Shown: positions 28,795-37,998, counted from the stretch's first letter. The stretch: 64,000 bases of DNA from Candidatus Enterococcus murrayae (GCF_017315985.1 NZ_JAFLVR010000002.1:23627-87626), one strand, 5' to 3'. Translations and numbers: made by a program. The notes: generated by a model from the letters alone, not told the origin.

Positions 28795-30054
28795 ATGAAA
28801 GAAGTACCAGAAATCAAAATCAAATTAACCCATGTACCAGAACGTTTAGAAGAGGGCTATCTGCTGTTGTCAGAATTACGCAAGGAAGCAGATGCACCAG
28901 TGGTTAAAGCCCATCTGTTGAACAAAGAAGTGATAGCCGTTTATGGGAAAGAAGCAGCTAAGAAATTCTATAATCCGCAAAATTTCAAAAGAGCGGGGGC
29001 AATGCCCAAAATTGTTTTAAAAACACTGTTTGGAGAAGACGGTGTACAAACCTTGGATGGTAAAGCACATGAGCATAGGAAATCCATTTTCATGGAGCTA
29101 ATGACGCCAAAACGAATGGCCGACTATCATCGAATTTTGGATAAAAATTTGACACAAAAAATGGATCAGCAGCACGGTGAGTTTGAACTGTTTGATTTAT
29201 CTAAGGATGTTTTATTCCGCTCCATTTGCGAATGGGCTGGTATTGATCTGACAGAAATGAATCAGGAGGAGATTGATCGATTAGCAGAATATCAGATTTC
29301 AATGATTAGTTCTGCCGTTACGAATCCTGCGACACATGTTAAGGGAATAGAAAATCGTAAGAAGTCAGAAAAGTGGGCGCAATCGCTGATTGAAAATGCT
29401 CGGATAAATCCGGCATCTGAAAAAGAGGAAACCGCGCTGTACGCTTTTGCGAAGGCAGCAGATGATGACGGAGAGCTTCTGCCGATTGAAGTGGCTGCAG
29501 TCGAATTGTTGAATGTGATTCGACCAACCGTTGCTTTGACTGTTTGGATCGCCTTGATGGGGCACGCTCTTTTCAGCAGACCGGATATCTATCAAAGATT
29601 GCATGCGGAGTTTAATAAACTGCAGGATTCATTTATTCAGGAAATGCGACGCTATTACCCGTTCTTCCCGATGCTTCCGGGTTTTGCGAAGCAAGACGTT
29701 GAGATTGACGGTTACTTGATTCCTAAAGACAGCTGGGTAGTACTGGATCTTTACGGAACAAATCATGACGAGAGAACAATTGAGACACCAGAGGTTTTCC
29801 GAATCTCACGTTACCTTGGTAAGGAAAAACACATTTCCTATGAAGAGGAATATGAAATGATCGCGCAAGGTGGCGGAAAATTTGAAGCTATGCATCGTTG
29901 TGCAGGTGAGTGGATTACATTGCATACTTTACGCGTCTTTTCTGATCAGTTAGTTAATAAATATCAATTTTCTGTACCGGAACAAGATTGGGAGATTCCA
30001 ATGAATCAATTTCCAACATATCCGAATAGCAAAGCAGTGCTAGTTAAGAATTAA
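28795..30054 (+). CDS. Cytochrome P450, CYP152 (fatty-acid peroxygenase) type
   Basis: A 419-residue P450. The heme-ligating cysteine is Cys369 in GGGKFEAMHRCAGEW. The I-helix carries RPTVAL (Arg243-Pro244) in place of the usual acid-Thr pair, the hallmark of CYP152 enzymes, which hydroxylate fatty acids using H2O2 and the substrate carboxylate. No redox partner is encoded nearby, as expected for this class. ATG 28795 has GGAAGGGG upstream. Its 3' end is repeated, in decayed form, at 39654-39842. Confidence 0.9.
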   Translation: MKEVPEIKIKLTHVPERLEEGYLLLSELRKEADAPVVKAHLLNKEVIAVYGKEAAKKFYNPQNFKRAGAMPKIVLKTLFGEDGVQTLDGKAHEHRKSIFMELMTPKRMADYHRILDKNLTQKMDQQHGEFELFDLSKDVLFRSICEWAGIDLTEMNQEEIDRLAEYQISMISSAVTNPATHVKGIENRKKSEKWAQSLIENARINPASEKEETALYAFAKAADDDGELLPIEVAAVELLNVIRPTVALTVWIALMGHALFSRPDIYQRLHAEFNKLQDSFIQEMRRYYPFFPMLPGFAKQDVEIDGYLIPKDSWVVLDLYGTNHDERTIETPEVFRISRYLGKEKHISYEEEYEMIAQGGGKFEAMHRCAGEWITLHTLRVFSDQLVNKYQFSVPEQDWEIPMNQFPTYPNSKAVLVKN

Positions 30055-30063
30055 ACAAGAAAG

Positions 30064-30102
30064 ACCTCTCTTAGTAGGGAAAACCCTACTGGAGAGGTTT
30101 TT
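30064..30102 (+). terminator. Terminator of the P450 gene
   Basis: The outer pairs ACCTCTC / GAGAGGT and inner pairs AGTAGGG / CCCTACT with an AAAA loop are followed by TTTT. The 238 bases beyond it, up to the next gene, hold nothing I recognise. Confidence 0.88.
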
Positions 30103-30340
30103 ACTAAATTAAAAAGCAAATCAGTAAACAAAACACTGTTATCTCTATTAGTGTTAGATTGGCATCTACATAGAGTGAATAAAAACAAACTAAGATGTTC
30201 TAGCAATCAAAAGTATTTGAACATTTCAACAATCATCAATACTTCATACCATGAAAACAACAGGTAGTAATTACTGTTTACAGATATCAGGACCTAACCG
30301 ATTCAGCACAGATGCAGTTTAAAATTCCTAGATTTTGAAT

Positions 30341-32239
30341 CTAATCTTTTAACAAGAGGTTGGGTTCTTTTTTTGCAATGTAACTTTCGAGAGTTGTTCG
30401 ATCGACTAGAGCTGTTGTAATGCCATCGCGTGATACCAAAAAACCTGCAGCATAAATAGCGATTTGAATAGCCTTTTCTAAGCAATAGTCTCTTAACAAA
30501 TATGCAGATAATGCACTAATGAATGCATCGCTTGCTCCGGTACTGTCAATTGTGGAGAAATTAGCAGCTGAGAAATATTTTTCTTGTTCAGCATTCTTTA
30601 AGAAGCAGCCTTGTTTTCCTAAAGTGACGATAACATTCTTGACACCCTTAGAAATCAAAAAGGCTGCCTTTTCTTCAATTGTTTTGTAATCTGGACATAC
30701 TGAAGATAGTTCTTCCTCATTCGGAATAAAGTAATTTATTTTAGCTAAAAGTGAATCTGAAATTTTTTTTGAAGCTGACGGCTTCAATATTGTTTTAGCA
30801 CCATTCTCTTTAGCTAATGTACAAGTCATTTCTACTGCATCTATTGGAATTTCGGTTTGCACGAGACAGTACTTCACATTAGATAATAGCTCTTGCTTAT
30901 TTTCTAGAATAGTAGGTGATAACGCCGCATTTGCTCCTGGCAGAATTGAAATCATGGAATCACCACTAGATTCTACAGAAATATAGGCCTGACCTGTTTC
31001 TGTATCGTCTGATCGCGTGATTCCCTCAGTATTGACGCTGTTTTTCTTAAGTTCTTGAAACATAGTGTTTGATTCACTATCGGATCCAACACAGCCAATC
31101 AAACGTACTTGGTGCCCTAGTTTTGCAGCACCTATTGCTTGATTGAGACCTTTTCCGCCTGGACGCTTGCTTAGATTAGATAAAAAATTTGTTGCACCGT
31201 TATGAGGTAGTTTTGAGGAATATAGATAAGTATCCATATTGATACTTCCAACAACAAGAATTTTAGGACGTTCATTTTCAGCAGGGAATCCAAGTGACTT
31301 TGTGTTATCCAAAACCATTTTCTCATAAAACGGTTTTGGTTCTTCATCCTTTGTAATTAAACTAATAAGTGTACGGCATACATGCTCACCAAAACCTGTG
31401 TTGTTAATAGTAATAGTAGAAAGAGCATCTTGATAGTTCTTAAATTCTAATTCTGCATTATTGCGAATGGAAAGCAACGAATAATCTTTGGGTGCTTTGA
31501 GACCACTTTGCATAGTTAGATTATAGAGCTCAATAGACTTATAAAAATCAGCAGAAACGAAACCAGAGATTTGTCTATCAATAATAAAATCATTGATAGA
31601 CAAATCTAATGTGTCAATAACTAGCGAATCATTAAACTTTAGATTATATTCAAAAAGGGCTTTCTTATACCCACTAAGAAAGGGATCCATATTTTTATCA
31701 GTTCCCACAATACAAGCTATTCTTTTATGCTTTCTTTCAATTAATTGTTTCGTTAAAAAATAGGCGATTTCTTCGTATGGAAGGGAGTAAGACGATTCAT
31801 CTTGCAAATTTCCGAGTAATACTATTGGAATATCTAAAGCTTCAACATGCTTTAGATTTTTTAAACTGCTTTCATTTATTGGATCCCAAATTATTCCTTC
31901 TACTTGTTTTGTTCCTAAAGAAGTAATGTTTTTAAGCTCCTGTTTGTGATCTCCGAGACTATCAAAAATTATCGGACTATACCCCATCTGTTGTGCATAG
32001 TTAATGATTCCTTTTAGGGAATGTTCTACATATTTACTAGAGTTAATCAGTATACCGATTGAACCAGTGGATGTCCCGGAGTTAATGGTAGATGAATAGG
32101 GAGTGTAATTGTATTCATGAACTATTTTTAAAACTCTTTCACGAGTTTCTTTACTAATACTGGCATCCTTTTTATTCACAATTTTAGAAACCGTTGATAC
32201 AGAAACTCCTGCTAATTTTGCAATATCTCTTATATTCAT
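30341..32239 (-). CDS. LacI-type regulator fused to a ribokinase-like domain
   Basis: A 632-residue single frame. Residues 1-50 are a LacI helix-turn-helix (IRDIAKLAGVSVSTVSKIVN). Residues 58-320 are a sugar-binding sensor domain. Residues 325-625 are a PfkB/ribokinase domain, opening KILVVGSINMD. The kinase motifs are altered: GGKGLNQA (361-368) where ribokinase has GGKGANQA, and DSTGASDAF (565-573) where GAGD or AAGD is usual. Asp571, the catalytic base, remains. It is divergent from a ribonucleoside operon with its own normal ribokinase, so the fused domain may sense ribose or ATP rather than supply bulk activity. The paired operators at 32394-32419 are its likely target. Confidence 0.93.
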   Translation of the reverse strand: MNIRDIAKLAGVSVSTVSKIVNKKDASISKETRERVLKIVHEYNYTPYSSTINSGTSTGSIGILINSSKYVEHSLKGIINYAQQMGYSPIIFDSLGDHKQELKNITSLGTKQVEGIIWDPINESSLKNLKHVEALDIPIVLLGNLQDESSYSLPYEEIAYFLTKQLIERKHKRIACIVGTDKNMDPFLSGYKKALFEYNLKFNDSLVIDTLDLSINDFIIDRQISGFVSADFYKSIELYNLTMQSGLKAPKDYSLLSIRNNAELEFKNYQDALSTITINNTGFGEHVCRTLISLITKDEEPKPFYEKMVLDNTKSLGFPAENERPKILVVGSINMDTYLYSSKLPHNGATNFLSNLSKRPGGKGLNQAIGAAKLGHQVRLIGCVGSDSESNTMFQELKKNSVNTEGITRSDDTETGQAYISVESSGDSMISILPGANAALSPTILENKQELLSNVKYCLVQTEIPIDAVEMTCTLAKENGAKTILKPSASKKISDSLLAKINYFIPNEEELSSVCPDYKTIEEKAAFLISKGVKNVIVTLGKQGCFLKNAEQEKYFSAANFSTIDSTGASDAFISALSAYLLRDYCLEKAIQIAIYAAGFLVSRDGITTALVDRTTLESYIAKKEPNLLLKD

Positions 32240-32274
32240 ATACTTCTCCTTTATCCTCTTCTTCTCTCTTTCCC

Positions 32275-32304
32275 ATCATACTCAACCTATTCAAAAAGGG
32301 TCAA
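32275..32304 (-). promoter_or_regulatory. Promoter of the LacI-ribokinase gene
   Basis: On the minus strand TTGACC (32304-32299), an 18-base spacer and TATGAT (32280-32275) lie 36 bases before the start codon. An inverted repeat (TTTAGTC / GACTTAAA, 32309-32330) sits just upstream. Confidence 0.6.
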
Positions 32305-32356
32305 GTACGTTTAGTCAAAAAGACTTAAAAAAATTTGAGCAATCGAAAAAAACATG

Positions 32357-32385
32357 TTGACAAAGTTAAACTGTGATGATAAATT
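32357..32385 (+). promoter_or_regulatory. Promoter of the ribonucleoside operon
   Basis: TTGACA (32357-32362), a 17-base spacer and TAAATT (32380-32385) form a strong sigma-A promoter 73 bases before the ECF S-component gene. Confidence 0.82.
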
Positions 32386-32393
32386 CTAATCAA

Positions 32394-32419
32394 GGAAAAC
32401 GTTTTCCGAAAATGTTTTC
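32394..32419. promoter_or_regulatory. Tandem LacI-family operators
   Basis: The perfect palindrome GGAAAACGTTTTCC (32394-32407) is followed without a gap by GAAAATGTTTTC (32408-32419), a second near-palindrome. Both have the central CG or TG step and AT-flanked half-sites usual for LacI-family binding. They lie just downstream of the -10 box, across the expected start of transcription, a position that gives repression. The fused LacI-ribokinase encoded divergently is the natural ligand. Confidence 0.75.
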
Positions 32420-32458
32420 TTAAATTGATTTTATCACATATTAAAGAGGGAAACTACA

Positions 32459-33085
32459 ATGAAAAAACTTTTTCAAGCATTTCTCCATAAAAATTTCTCG
32501 ACGAAAGTGCTTGTATTAATACCGATAGCGGTTGGAATCAATTTGATTGGCGGCACACTTTGCTCAGCGTTAAAATTACCACTGTTTTTGGACATGATTG
32601 GTACCGTTTTAGTAGCCTGCTTAGCTGGTCCTTGGGTAGCAGCACTTTGCGGACTGATTACTAATCTATTTTTGGCAATTGTAACAAATCCAGTTTTTTT
32701 TCCATATGCACTTGTCAGTATCTTATGTGGATTAGTGACAGGATATCTAGTAAAGGCCGGTTTTTTTAAGAACATTGTCGGAGTGATATTCACGTGGATA
32801 GCTTGTACATTAACTAATTCTTTTACCTCATCTCTAATCACTATATTTGTATATGGAGGGGCAACAGGAATTAATACAAGTTCACTTGCAACAGCAGCAT
32901 TAATTGCCGCTACAAAAGAAATTGTTTTTTCTGTATTTTCAACTTCATTAATAGAGAATTTAATCGATAAAGGATTAGTCTTTCTGATCGTATATTGGTT
33001 GGTTAAAAAAATACCTAAGCGTTTCTCTAGTCAATACGCTCCACTGGATAATGCTTCGTTGACAAATGGAAAAGCGGAAAATTGA
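32459..33085 (+). CDS. ECF transporter substrate-binding (S) component
   Basis: A 208-residue membrane protein with about six spans (LVLIPIAVGINLIGGTL..., FLDMIGTVLVACLAGPWVAALCGLITN...). The pattern of small residues and the early TVLVACLAGP segment fit ECF S components. It lies directly before genes for the T component and two ATPases, so this is a complete ECF module. Given the nucleoside hydrolase and ribokinase downstream, a ribonucleoside is the likely cargo. It is the first gene after the operators. Confidence 0.82.
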   Translation: MKKLFQAFLHKNFSTKVLVLIPIAVGINLIGGTLCSALKLPLFLDMIGTVLVACLAGPWVAALCGLITNLFLAIVTNPVFFPYALVSILCGLVTGYLVKAGFFKNIVGVIFTWIACTLTNSFTSSLITIFVYGGATGINTSSLATAALIAATKEIVFSVFSTSLIENLIDKGLVFLIVYWLVKKIPKRFSSQYAPLDNASLTNGKAEN

Positions 33086-33097
33086 AGGTGAGAATTT

Positions 33098-33856
33098 GTG
33101 AAGATGAATAATAGAATATATGTTTTTTTTAGAGCTTTAAATCCAATCACCAAAATATTACTAGTACTGAATTTAGGAGTAGGCTGCATAATATATCCTA
33201 GTCCATTTCTAGGATACTTCATATTAGCAATAATTTTAGTACTTGCTTGCTTTATGAAGTCAGGTAGAAAAATTGGTTTATTGATACTTGGTTTTGGAAT
33301 CCCCGTTACATTTATGCTGCTTTTTATTCAAGGGTTATACAGTCCAAAAAATACAACAATAATAGCTGATTTAGGGTTCGCTGAACTAGGTTTGGAAGGA
33401 ACGCTATATGCATTAAAAATTTCTTCCACTTTGTTAGTTTTTCTAACAACATTTTCGCTTTTTTTGCAAACTACTAAGAATTCGGAAACAGTAGCTGCGT
33501 TGACTCAATCTGGTCTAAACATGAAAATCGGCTACCTTATTCTAGCTAGTCTCAATGTTGTTCCACAAATGCAGAGAAAAGTAAAAATCATTCAAGAAGC
33601 ACAAGAATCTCGAGGAGTCGAGGTAACAGGATCTTTTTTGCAAAGAGCGAAAGCGTTTTTACCGTTAATAGGACCAGTTGTTCTGTCTTCCCTGACCGAT
33701 GCACAAGAAAGAGGCATGACCCTCGAAACAAGGGGATTTAGTATTAAGGGTATCAAGCCAACAACTTTGATTGATGTTAAACAGAGTTTAATTGATACGC
33801 TTCTAAAAGTATTATCAATCGTATTTCTACTGTTTTGTATAGTTATCCGATTTTAG
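33098..33856 (+). CDS. ecfT: ECF transporter transmembrane (T) component
   Basis: A 252-residue CbiQ/EcfT-family protein with about five membrane spans. The coupling helices carry the short-sidechain motif: AQESRGVEV (about 167-175) and AQERGMTLETRGF (about 208-220), the paired Ala-Arg-Gly signature that contacts the two ATPases. The start GTG 33098 is preferred (AAGGTGAG upstream); ATG 33104 is close by. Confidence 0.9.
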   Translation: MKMNNRIYVFFRALNPITKILLVLNLGVGCIIYPSPFLGYFILAIILVLACFMKSGRKIGLLILGFGIPVTFMLLFIQGLYSPKNTTIIADLGFAELGLEGTLYALKISSTLLVFLTTFSLFLQTTKNSETVAALTQSGLNMKIGYLILASLNVVPQMQRKVKIIQEAQESRGVEVTGSFLQRAKAFLPLIGPVVLSSLTDAQERGMTLETRGFSIKGIKPTTLIDVKQSLIDTLLKVLSIVFLLFCIVIRF

Positions 33857-33874
33857 AGATAGTGAGGTGAGTAG

Positions 33875-34717
33875 ATGAATAAGATAGTCGAGACAACAAA
33901 TTTTTCCTATCGATACAATGAAGCCCCAGATATGGCGCTAAAAGACATTAATTTTGATGCTCAAGCAGGAGAGTTTGTTGCGATAATAGGAGCAAACGGT
34001 GCCGGAAAATCAACTTTATGTAATGCATTAGCTGGATTAATCCCGAATTATTTTATAGGTCATACAAATGGGGAAATAAGGATAAGGGGAGAAAATATTT
34101 CAAAGCTTGGAGTGGGTGAATTATCACAAACGGTTGGATTAGTTTTTCAAAATCCGTTCAATCAACTATCCTATACAGCGGAAACAGTAAGTGAGGAGCT
34201 AGCTTTTGGTTTAGGAAACAGAGGATTAGTGAAAGAAATTATGATTGAAAAGATTAATAAGGTAGCTGAAATAGTACAGATTACTAACTTATTAAATAGA
34301 AACCCGTTAGAGCTTTCAGGGGGGCAAGTACAAAGAGTAGCCCTTGCTGCTGCAATTATTTTAGAGCCTCAAATTTTAATCTTAGATGAATGTACTACTC
34401 AACTGGATCCTGTAGGTAGTCAGCAAATTATGAAGACTGTTAAAATGCTCAATCGTGAAGGGATGACGATTATAATGGTGGATCATGACATGGAAAAAGT
34501 CGCTGACTTAGCAAATAAAGTTCTTGTTATGCATGAAGGAAGGTTAGTTTTAAATGATACACCACAAAAAATTTTTAGTAATCCCAAGCTAACGGATTAT
34601 GGTGTGAAAGCACCTGATTATTATGAAATAACTAAAGATTACTCTCCTCATTCGGTTATTCTTACTGAGGAACAAGCTGTTAAAAGGTTGAAGGAGGTGT
34701 TGATGAATGAAGATTGA
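33875..34717 (+). CDS. ecfA: ECF transporter ATPase, canonical subunit
   Basis: A 280-residue ABC ATPase with Walker A GANGAGKST (near residue 39), the Q-loop VFQNPFNQLS, the intact signature LSGGQVQRV, Walker B ILILDECTTQLD (with Cys in place of the usual Pro after the Glu) and the H-loop VDHD. It powers the ECF transporter as a heterodimer with the next gene product. The two reading frames overlap by 11 bases, so expression is coupled. Confidence 0.92.
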   Translation: MNKIVETTNFSYRYNEAPDMALKDINFDAQAGEFVAIIGANGAGKSTLCNALAGLIPNYFIGHTNGEIRIRGENISKLGVGELSQTVGLVFQNPFNQLSYTAETVSEELAFGLGNRGLVKEIMIEKINKVAEIVQITNLLNRNPLELSGGQVQRVALAAAIILEPQILILDECTTQLDPVGSQQIMKTVKMLNREGMTIIMVDHDMEKVADLANKVLVMHEGRLVLNDTPQKIFSNPKLTDYGVKAPDYYEITKDYSPHSVILTEEQAVKRLKEVLMNED

Positions 34718-35534
34718 AGTAAAAAATCTCGTACATAAGTATCCTTCTGGTGAAGTTGCACTGAATGGTATCAGTGCTGTATTTGAAGGGACAGAACCAA
34801 TTGCCATTATTGGTCAAAATGGTGCTGGAAAAACAACCTTTGTTAAGCATTTAAACGGTCTGTTACGACCGAGTGACGGTGAAGTTTTAATCAATGGTGA
34901 AAGTGTGGAGGAACACACAACAGCTTTTTGGTCACGAAAAATTGGGTACGTATTTCAAAATCCAGACAACCAGCTATTTTTGGAAAGTGTAAAAAAAGAA
35001 TTTGAGTTCGGACCAAAGCAACAGGGAGTACCTAAAAAGGAAATCCGTTGGCGGTTAGAAAAAATAGCTGATTTAGTCGGTCTAACAAATAAACTTTATG
35101 TCCATCCGTTCGATTTAAATGCGACAGAAAAGAAGTTTTGTACCATCGGATCAATTCTCATGATGAATCCGGAAATGATTATATTAGATGAACCAACTTG
35201 TGGGCAAGATATTGAGGGAAATCAGCGACTGACTAAAATCATTGCTTCGTTGAAAGCAAATAATCAATTATGTCTAACAATTACTCATGATATGAAGTTT
35301 GTTGTAGAGAATTTCGATCAAATAATCGTCATGTCAAAAGGTCAGATTCTAAACAGAGAAAAGAAAGAAATCATTTTTTCTGCACCGGATGTTTTGAAAG
35401 CAAGTTATGTAAGTCCACCTCCAATTACAAGGGTAGGGCAAATATTAGATTTAGATCAGCCTGTTTTTAATCAGCAGGATTTTCACAGATACTTTGAAGA
35501 GAAGAGAGCTGACAAAAAAAGGATAAATGGGTGA
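34707..35534 (+). CDS. ecfA: ECF transporter ATPase, degenerate-signature subunit
   Basis: A 275-residue ABC ATPase with intact Walker A GQNGAGKTT, Q-loop VFQNPDNQLF, Walker B MIILDEPTCGQD and H-loop ITHD. The ABC signature LSGGQ is replaced by LNATEKKF. In a heterodimer this would spoil the composite ATP site formed with the partner's Walker A, leaving one fully consensus site. This is an asymmetry known from some ABC exporters but unusual for ECF modules as I know them. RBS AAGGAGG precedes ATG 34707. Confidence 0.9.
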   Translation: MKIEVKNLVHKYPSGEVALNGISAVFEGTEPIAIIGQNGAGKTTFVKHLNGLLRPSDGEVLINGESVEEHTTAFWSRKIGYVFQNPDNQLFLESVKKEFEFGPKQQGVPKKEIRWRLEKIADLVGLTNKLYVHPFDLNATEKKFCTIGSILMMNPEMIILDEPTCGQDIEGNQRLTKIIASLKANNQLCLTITHDMKFVVENFDQIIVMSKGQILNREKKEIIFSAPDVLKASYVSPPPITRVGQILDLDQPVFNQQDFHRYFEEKRADKKRING

Positions 35535-35574
35535 AATAACCCTTTATATATATTAAGAAAGCGGGGATGAAAGT

Positions 35575-37023
35575 ATGGATGCAACAAAAGAAAATGAGAA
35601 AATTATAGGCGTTCCGATACCAGAGGAAGGAAGTAAAGAGTTTGAAAAAATGAATCGAATGGCAAAAAAAGCCATTCCTTTGATCCTATTGATATTTACT
35701 TTTGGAATTTTGGAGCAACAAGCTTTTGGTATGATTTTTGTCAATATTGGACAACAATTAGGAGCGACAAATTTGGCACCTCTAATTACTTCAATTCCAG
35801 GAATTATTTTGGGAATTGTCTGTGTAGTTTATGGAGCACTTGGTGATTTTGTTTCATTGAAAAAAATGACATTATTTGGAGTAATTATTTTCGTTTTAGG
35901 TTCTATCATAGGATTTGGATTTGGTCCAAGCAGTATTTGGGCAGTTGTTATTGCTCGTGTTCTTCAATCAGCTGGAGGTCAGGTCGCAGGTTCTGTCTTT
36001 TTGGTTTTGGTTTCAAAGTATATTGCTAAAGAAAACCGCGTGATCTATTATGGTATTTTTGTAGCTGTTTTCCGTTTTTCAGCAGCTTTAGGTGTTGTTG
36101 CTGCTGGATACATTACAAAAATTGATTGGCGTTGGTTGTTTGCTGTTCCAATTATCTCTGTTTTATTCATTCCTTCGTTAGCAAAAAATTTACCTGATGA
36201 ACGTGCAGAAGGGGCTAATATTGATTGGATTGGTTTTATCTTGATTGGGGCATTCGCTGGTGCAATGACTATGTTTTTCACTGATATGAATGCATTTTGG
36301 GCTATTTCATCAGTGGTAACGTTAGTATTGTTTATCGTTTATATTAATAAAGCGAAAAATCCTTTTATCACACCTGATTTTTTGAAGAATCCTGCATTGA
36401 TTGCAACGATGTCAGTCATATTTATTGGATACTTCTTTAGTTACACATTAAATGCAGGCGTTAATGCTATTGGACTAAATGTTTTTGGCATTGATTCAGC
36501 AGAAGTGTCATTGCTATTAGTTGGATCCATTTTGTTAGCAGCCGTTTTAGGGTTTGTCTGTGGTCCCGTTGTTAAAAAGATTGGACGCTCAGCTGCAATT
36601 ATTATGGCTTTGTCTTTTATGGGGCTAGGTTTGCTAGCAATTGCTTTTGCAATTCCTCATGGTAAAGTTTGGGCTTTGGCATTTGCTCCATGTATTTACT
36701 ATTTTGGAACATCATTCTTTTACTCACCAATTGTTGATACAGCAACCCTAACAGTTACACCTGAAGAGTCTGGACGTGTATTAGGTGTAAATGATTTAGT
36801 ACAAGCTATAACTGGTTCTGTAGGTGTAGCAGTATTTGGAGGTATGATGTCTTCTGGTGTTATGTCCGGAAGCAGTGTCGTTGGTTCAACAGCAGGAGCT
36901 GCTTCAACATATGCCAATATTTTCTTAATTGGCGGAATAATAGTATTGGTAGCGCTCGTAATATTCATTGTCACCAAAAAAATGATTTACATTCATGGTG
37001 AAAAAATTCAACAAAATAAATAG
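35575..37023 (+). CDS. MFS permease, 14-TM (DHA2-like) type
   Basis: A 482-residue major-facilitator protein with a 30-residue charged N-terminus and about 14 spans. The motif between spans 2 and 3 reads YGALGDFVSLKKM, and span 4 carries IARVLQSAGGQVAGSVF, as in DHA2-type carriers. Sitting between a nucleoside ECF importer and nucleoside hydrolase, it may move a nucleoside or export the freed base. DHA2 homology alone would suggest drug efflux; the context argues against that. Confidence 0.8.
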   Translation: MDATKENEKIIGVPIPEEGSKEFEKMNRMAKKAIPLILLIFTFGILEQQAFGMIFVNIGQQLGATNLAPLITSIPGIILGIVCVVYGALGDFVSLKKMTLFGVIIFVLGSIIGFGFGPSSIWAVVIARVLQSAGGQVAGSVFLVLVSKYIAKENRVIYYGIFVAVFRFSAALGVVAAGYITKIDWRWLFAVPIISVLFIPSLAKNLPDERAEGANIDWIGFILIGAFAGAMTMFFTDMNAFWAISSVVTLVLFIVYINKAKNPFITPDFLKNPALIATMSVIFIGYFFSYTLNAGVNAIGLNVFGIDSAEVSLLLVGSILLAAVLGFVCGPVVKKIGRSAAIIMALSFMGLGLLAIAFAIPHGKVWALAFAPCIYYFGTSFFYSPIVDTATLTVTPEESGRVLGVNDLVQAITGSVGVAVFGGMMSSGVMSGSSVVGSTAGAASTYANIFLIGGIIVLVALVIFIVTKKMIYIHGEKIQQNK

Positions 37024-37050
37024 TAATAATAAAGCATTGGAGGATTCGAA

Positions 37051-37998
37051 ATGGTAAAAAAAGTGATTCTAGATTGTGATCCAGGTCATGATGATGCATT
37101 AGCGTTGTTGATGGCTATTGCTTCAGATAATATTGATTTATTAGCAGTTACTACATCGGCTGGAAATCAACTTCCAGAAAAGACATACATTAATGCGAAG
37201 CGGTTATTAACACTTGCAAGAAGTGAAGGGATACCTGTTGCTAGCGGTGCGAAGAAACCGTTGCGCCGTGAATTGATTATTGCAGATGATGTTCATGGAG
37301 AATCAGGTATAGATGGTGCTGAACTGCCAGAATCTACAATCGCGGATTTAGATATTTCAGCAAACGATTTGATAGCAAAAATTTTGAGAGAGTCAGATGA
37401 AAAGGTTACTCTGATTGCTACTGGTCCATTAACAAACATTGCGATTTTCTTATCATCACACCCTGAACTAAAAGAGAAAATCGAACTGATTTCCTTTATG
37501 GGGGGAGCTTGTTTTGGTGGGAATATGACACCTCATGCTGAATTTAATATTTATGTAGATCCTGAAGCAGCAGATATCGTTGTTAAAGCAGGAGTTCCTG
37601 TAGCTATGTTTGGTTTAGATGTAACGTTAAAAGCTCAATTATTTGAAGAAGATATCAAGGAAATTCGTACTATAGGAAATCAAGTAGCCACAACAATGGC
37701 TGATCTGTTGGATTTTTTCAATCTGACAACTACACGACCATTCTGGGCTGATGAAACTCACGTTGAAGGTATCCATATGCATGATCCATGTGCTGTTGCT
37801 TATGTTATTGATCCGGATATGTTTACTGTATATCCAATGAATGTCCAAGTAGAAACTAGTGACACGTTAGCATTAGGAAGTACTGTAGTTGATTATGATG
37901 ATGTCTACAAAAAAGATAAAAATGTTCAAGTTGCTTTTGAACTTGATTTAGATAAGTTCAGAAAACTGACTATGGATACGATCAAGTATTTTTCCTAA
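37051..37998 (+). CDS. Ribonucleoside hydrolase (IUNH family)
   Basis: A 315-residue inosine-uridine nucleoside hydrolase. The Ca2+-binding motif DCDPGHDDALAL is at residues 8-19, and the distal Asp is in HMHDPCAVAYV. It splits the N-glycosidic bond of ribonucleosides to give free base and ribose in the cytoplasm. The ribose would then be phosphorylated by the ribokinase encoded 54 bases downstream. Purine versus pyrimidine preference cannot be read with confidence. Confidence 0.93.
   Translation: MVKKVILDCDPGHDDALALLMAIASDNIDLLAVTTSAGNQLPEKTYINAKRLLTLARSEGIPVASGAKKPLRRELIIADDVHGESGIDGAELPESTIADLDISANDLIAKILRESDEKVTLIATGPLTNIAIFLSSHPELKEKIELISFMGGACFGGNMTPHAEFNIYVDPEAADIVVKAGVPVAMFGLDVTLKAQLFEEDIKEIRTIGNQVATTMADLLDFFNLTTTRPFWADETHVEGIHMHDPCAVAYVIDPDMFTVYPMNVQVETSDTLALGSTVVDYDDVYKKDKNVQVAFELDLDKFRKLTMDTIKYFS

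Noticed and set aside
32309..32330. Inverted repeat TTTAGTC / GACTTAAA as a further operator of the ribonucleoside locus
   Set aside because: It differs from the two palindromes at 32394-32419 and may be only an AT-rich coincidence; it is mentioned but not called.
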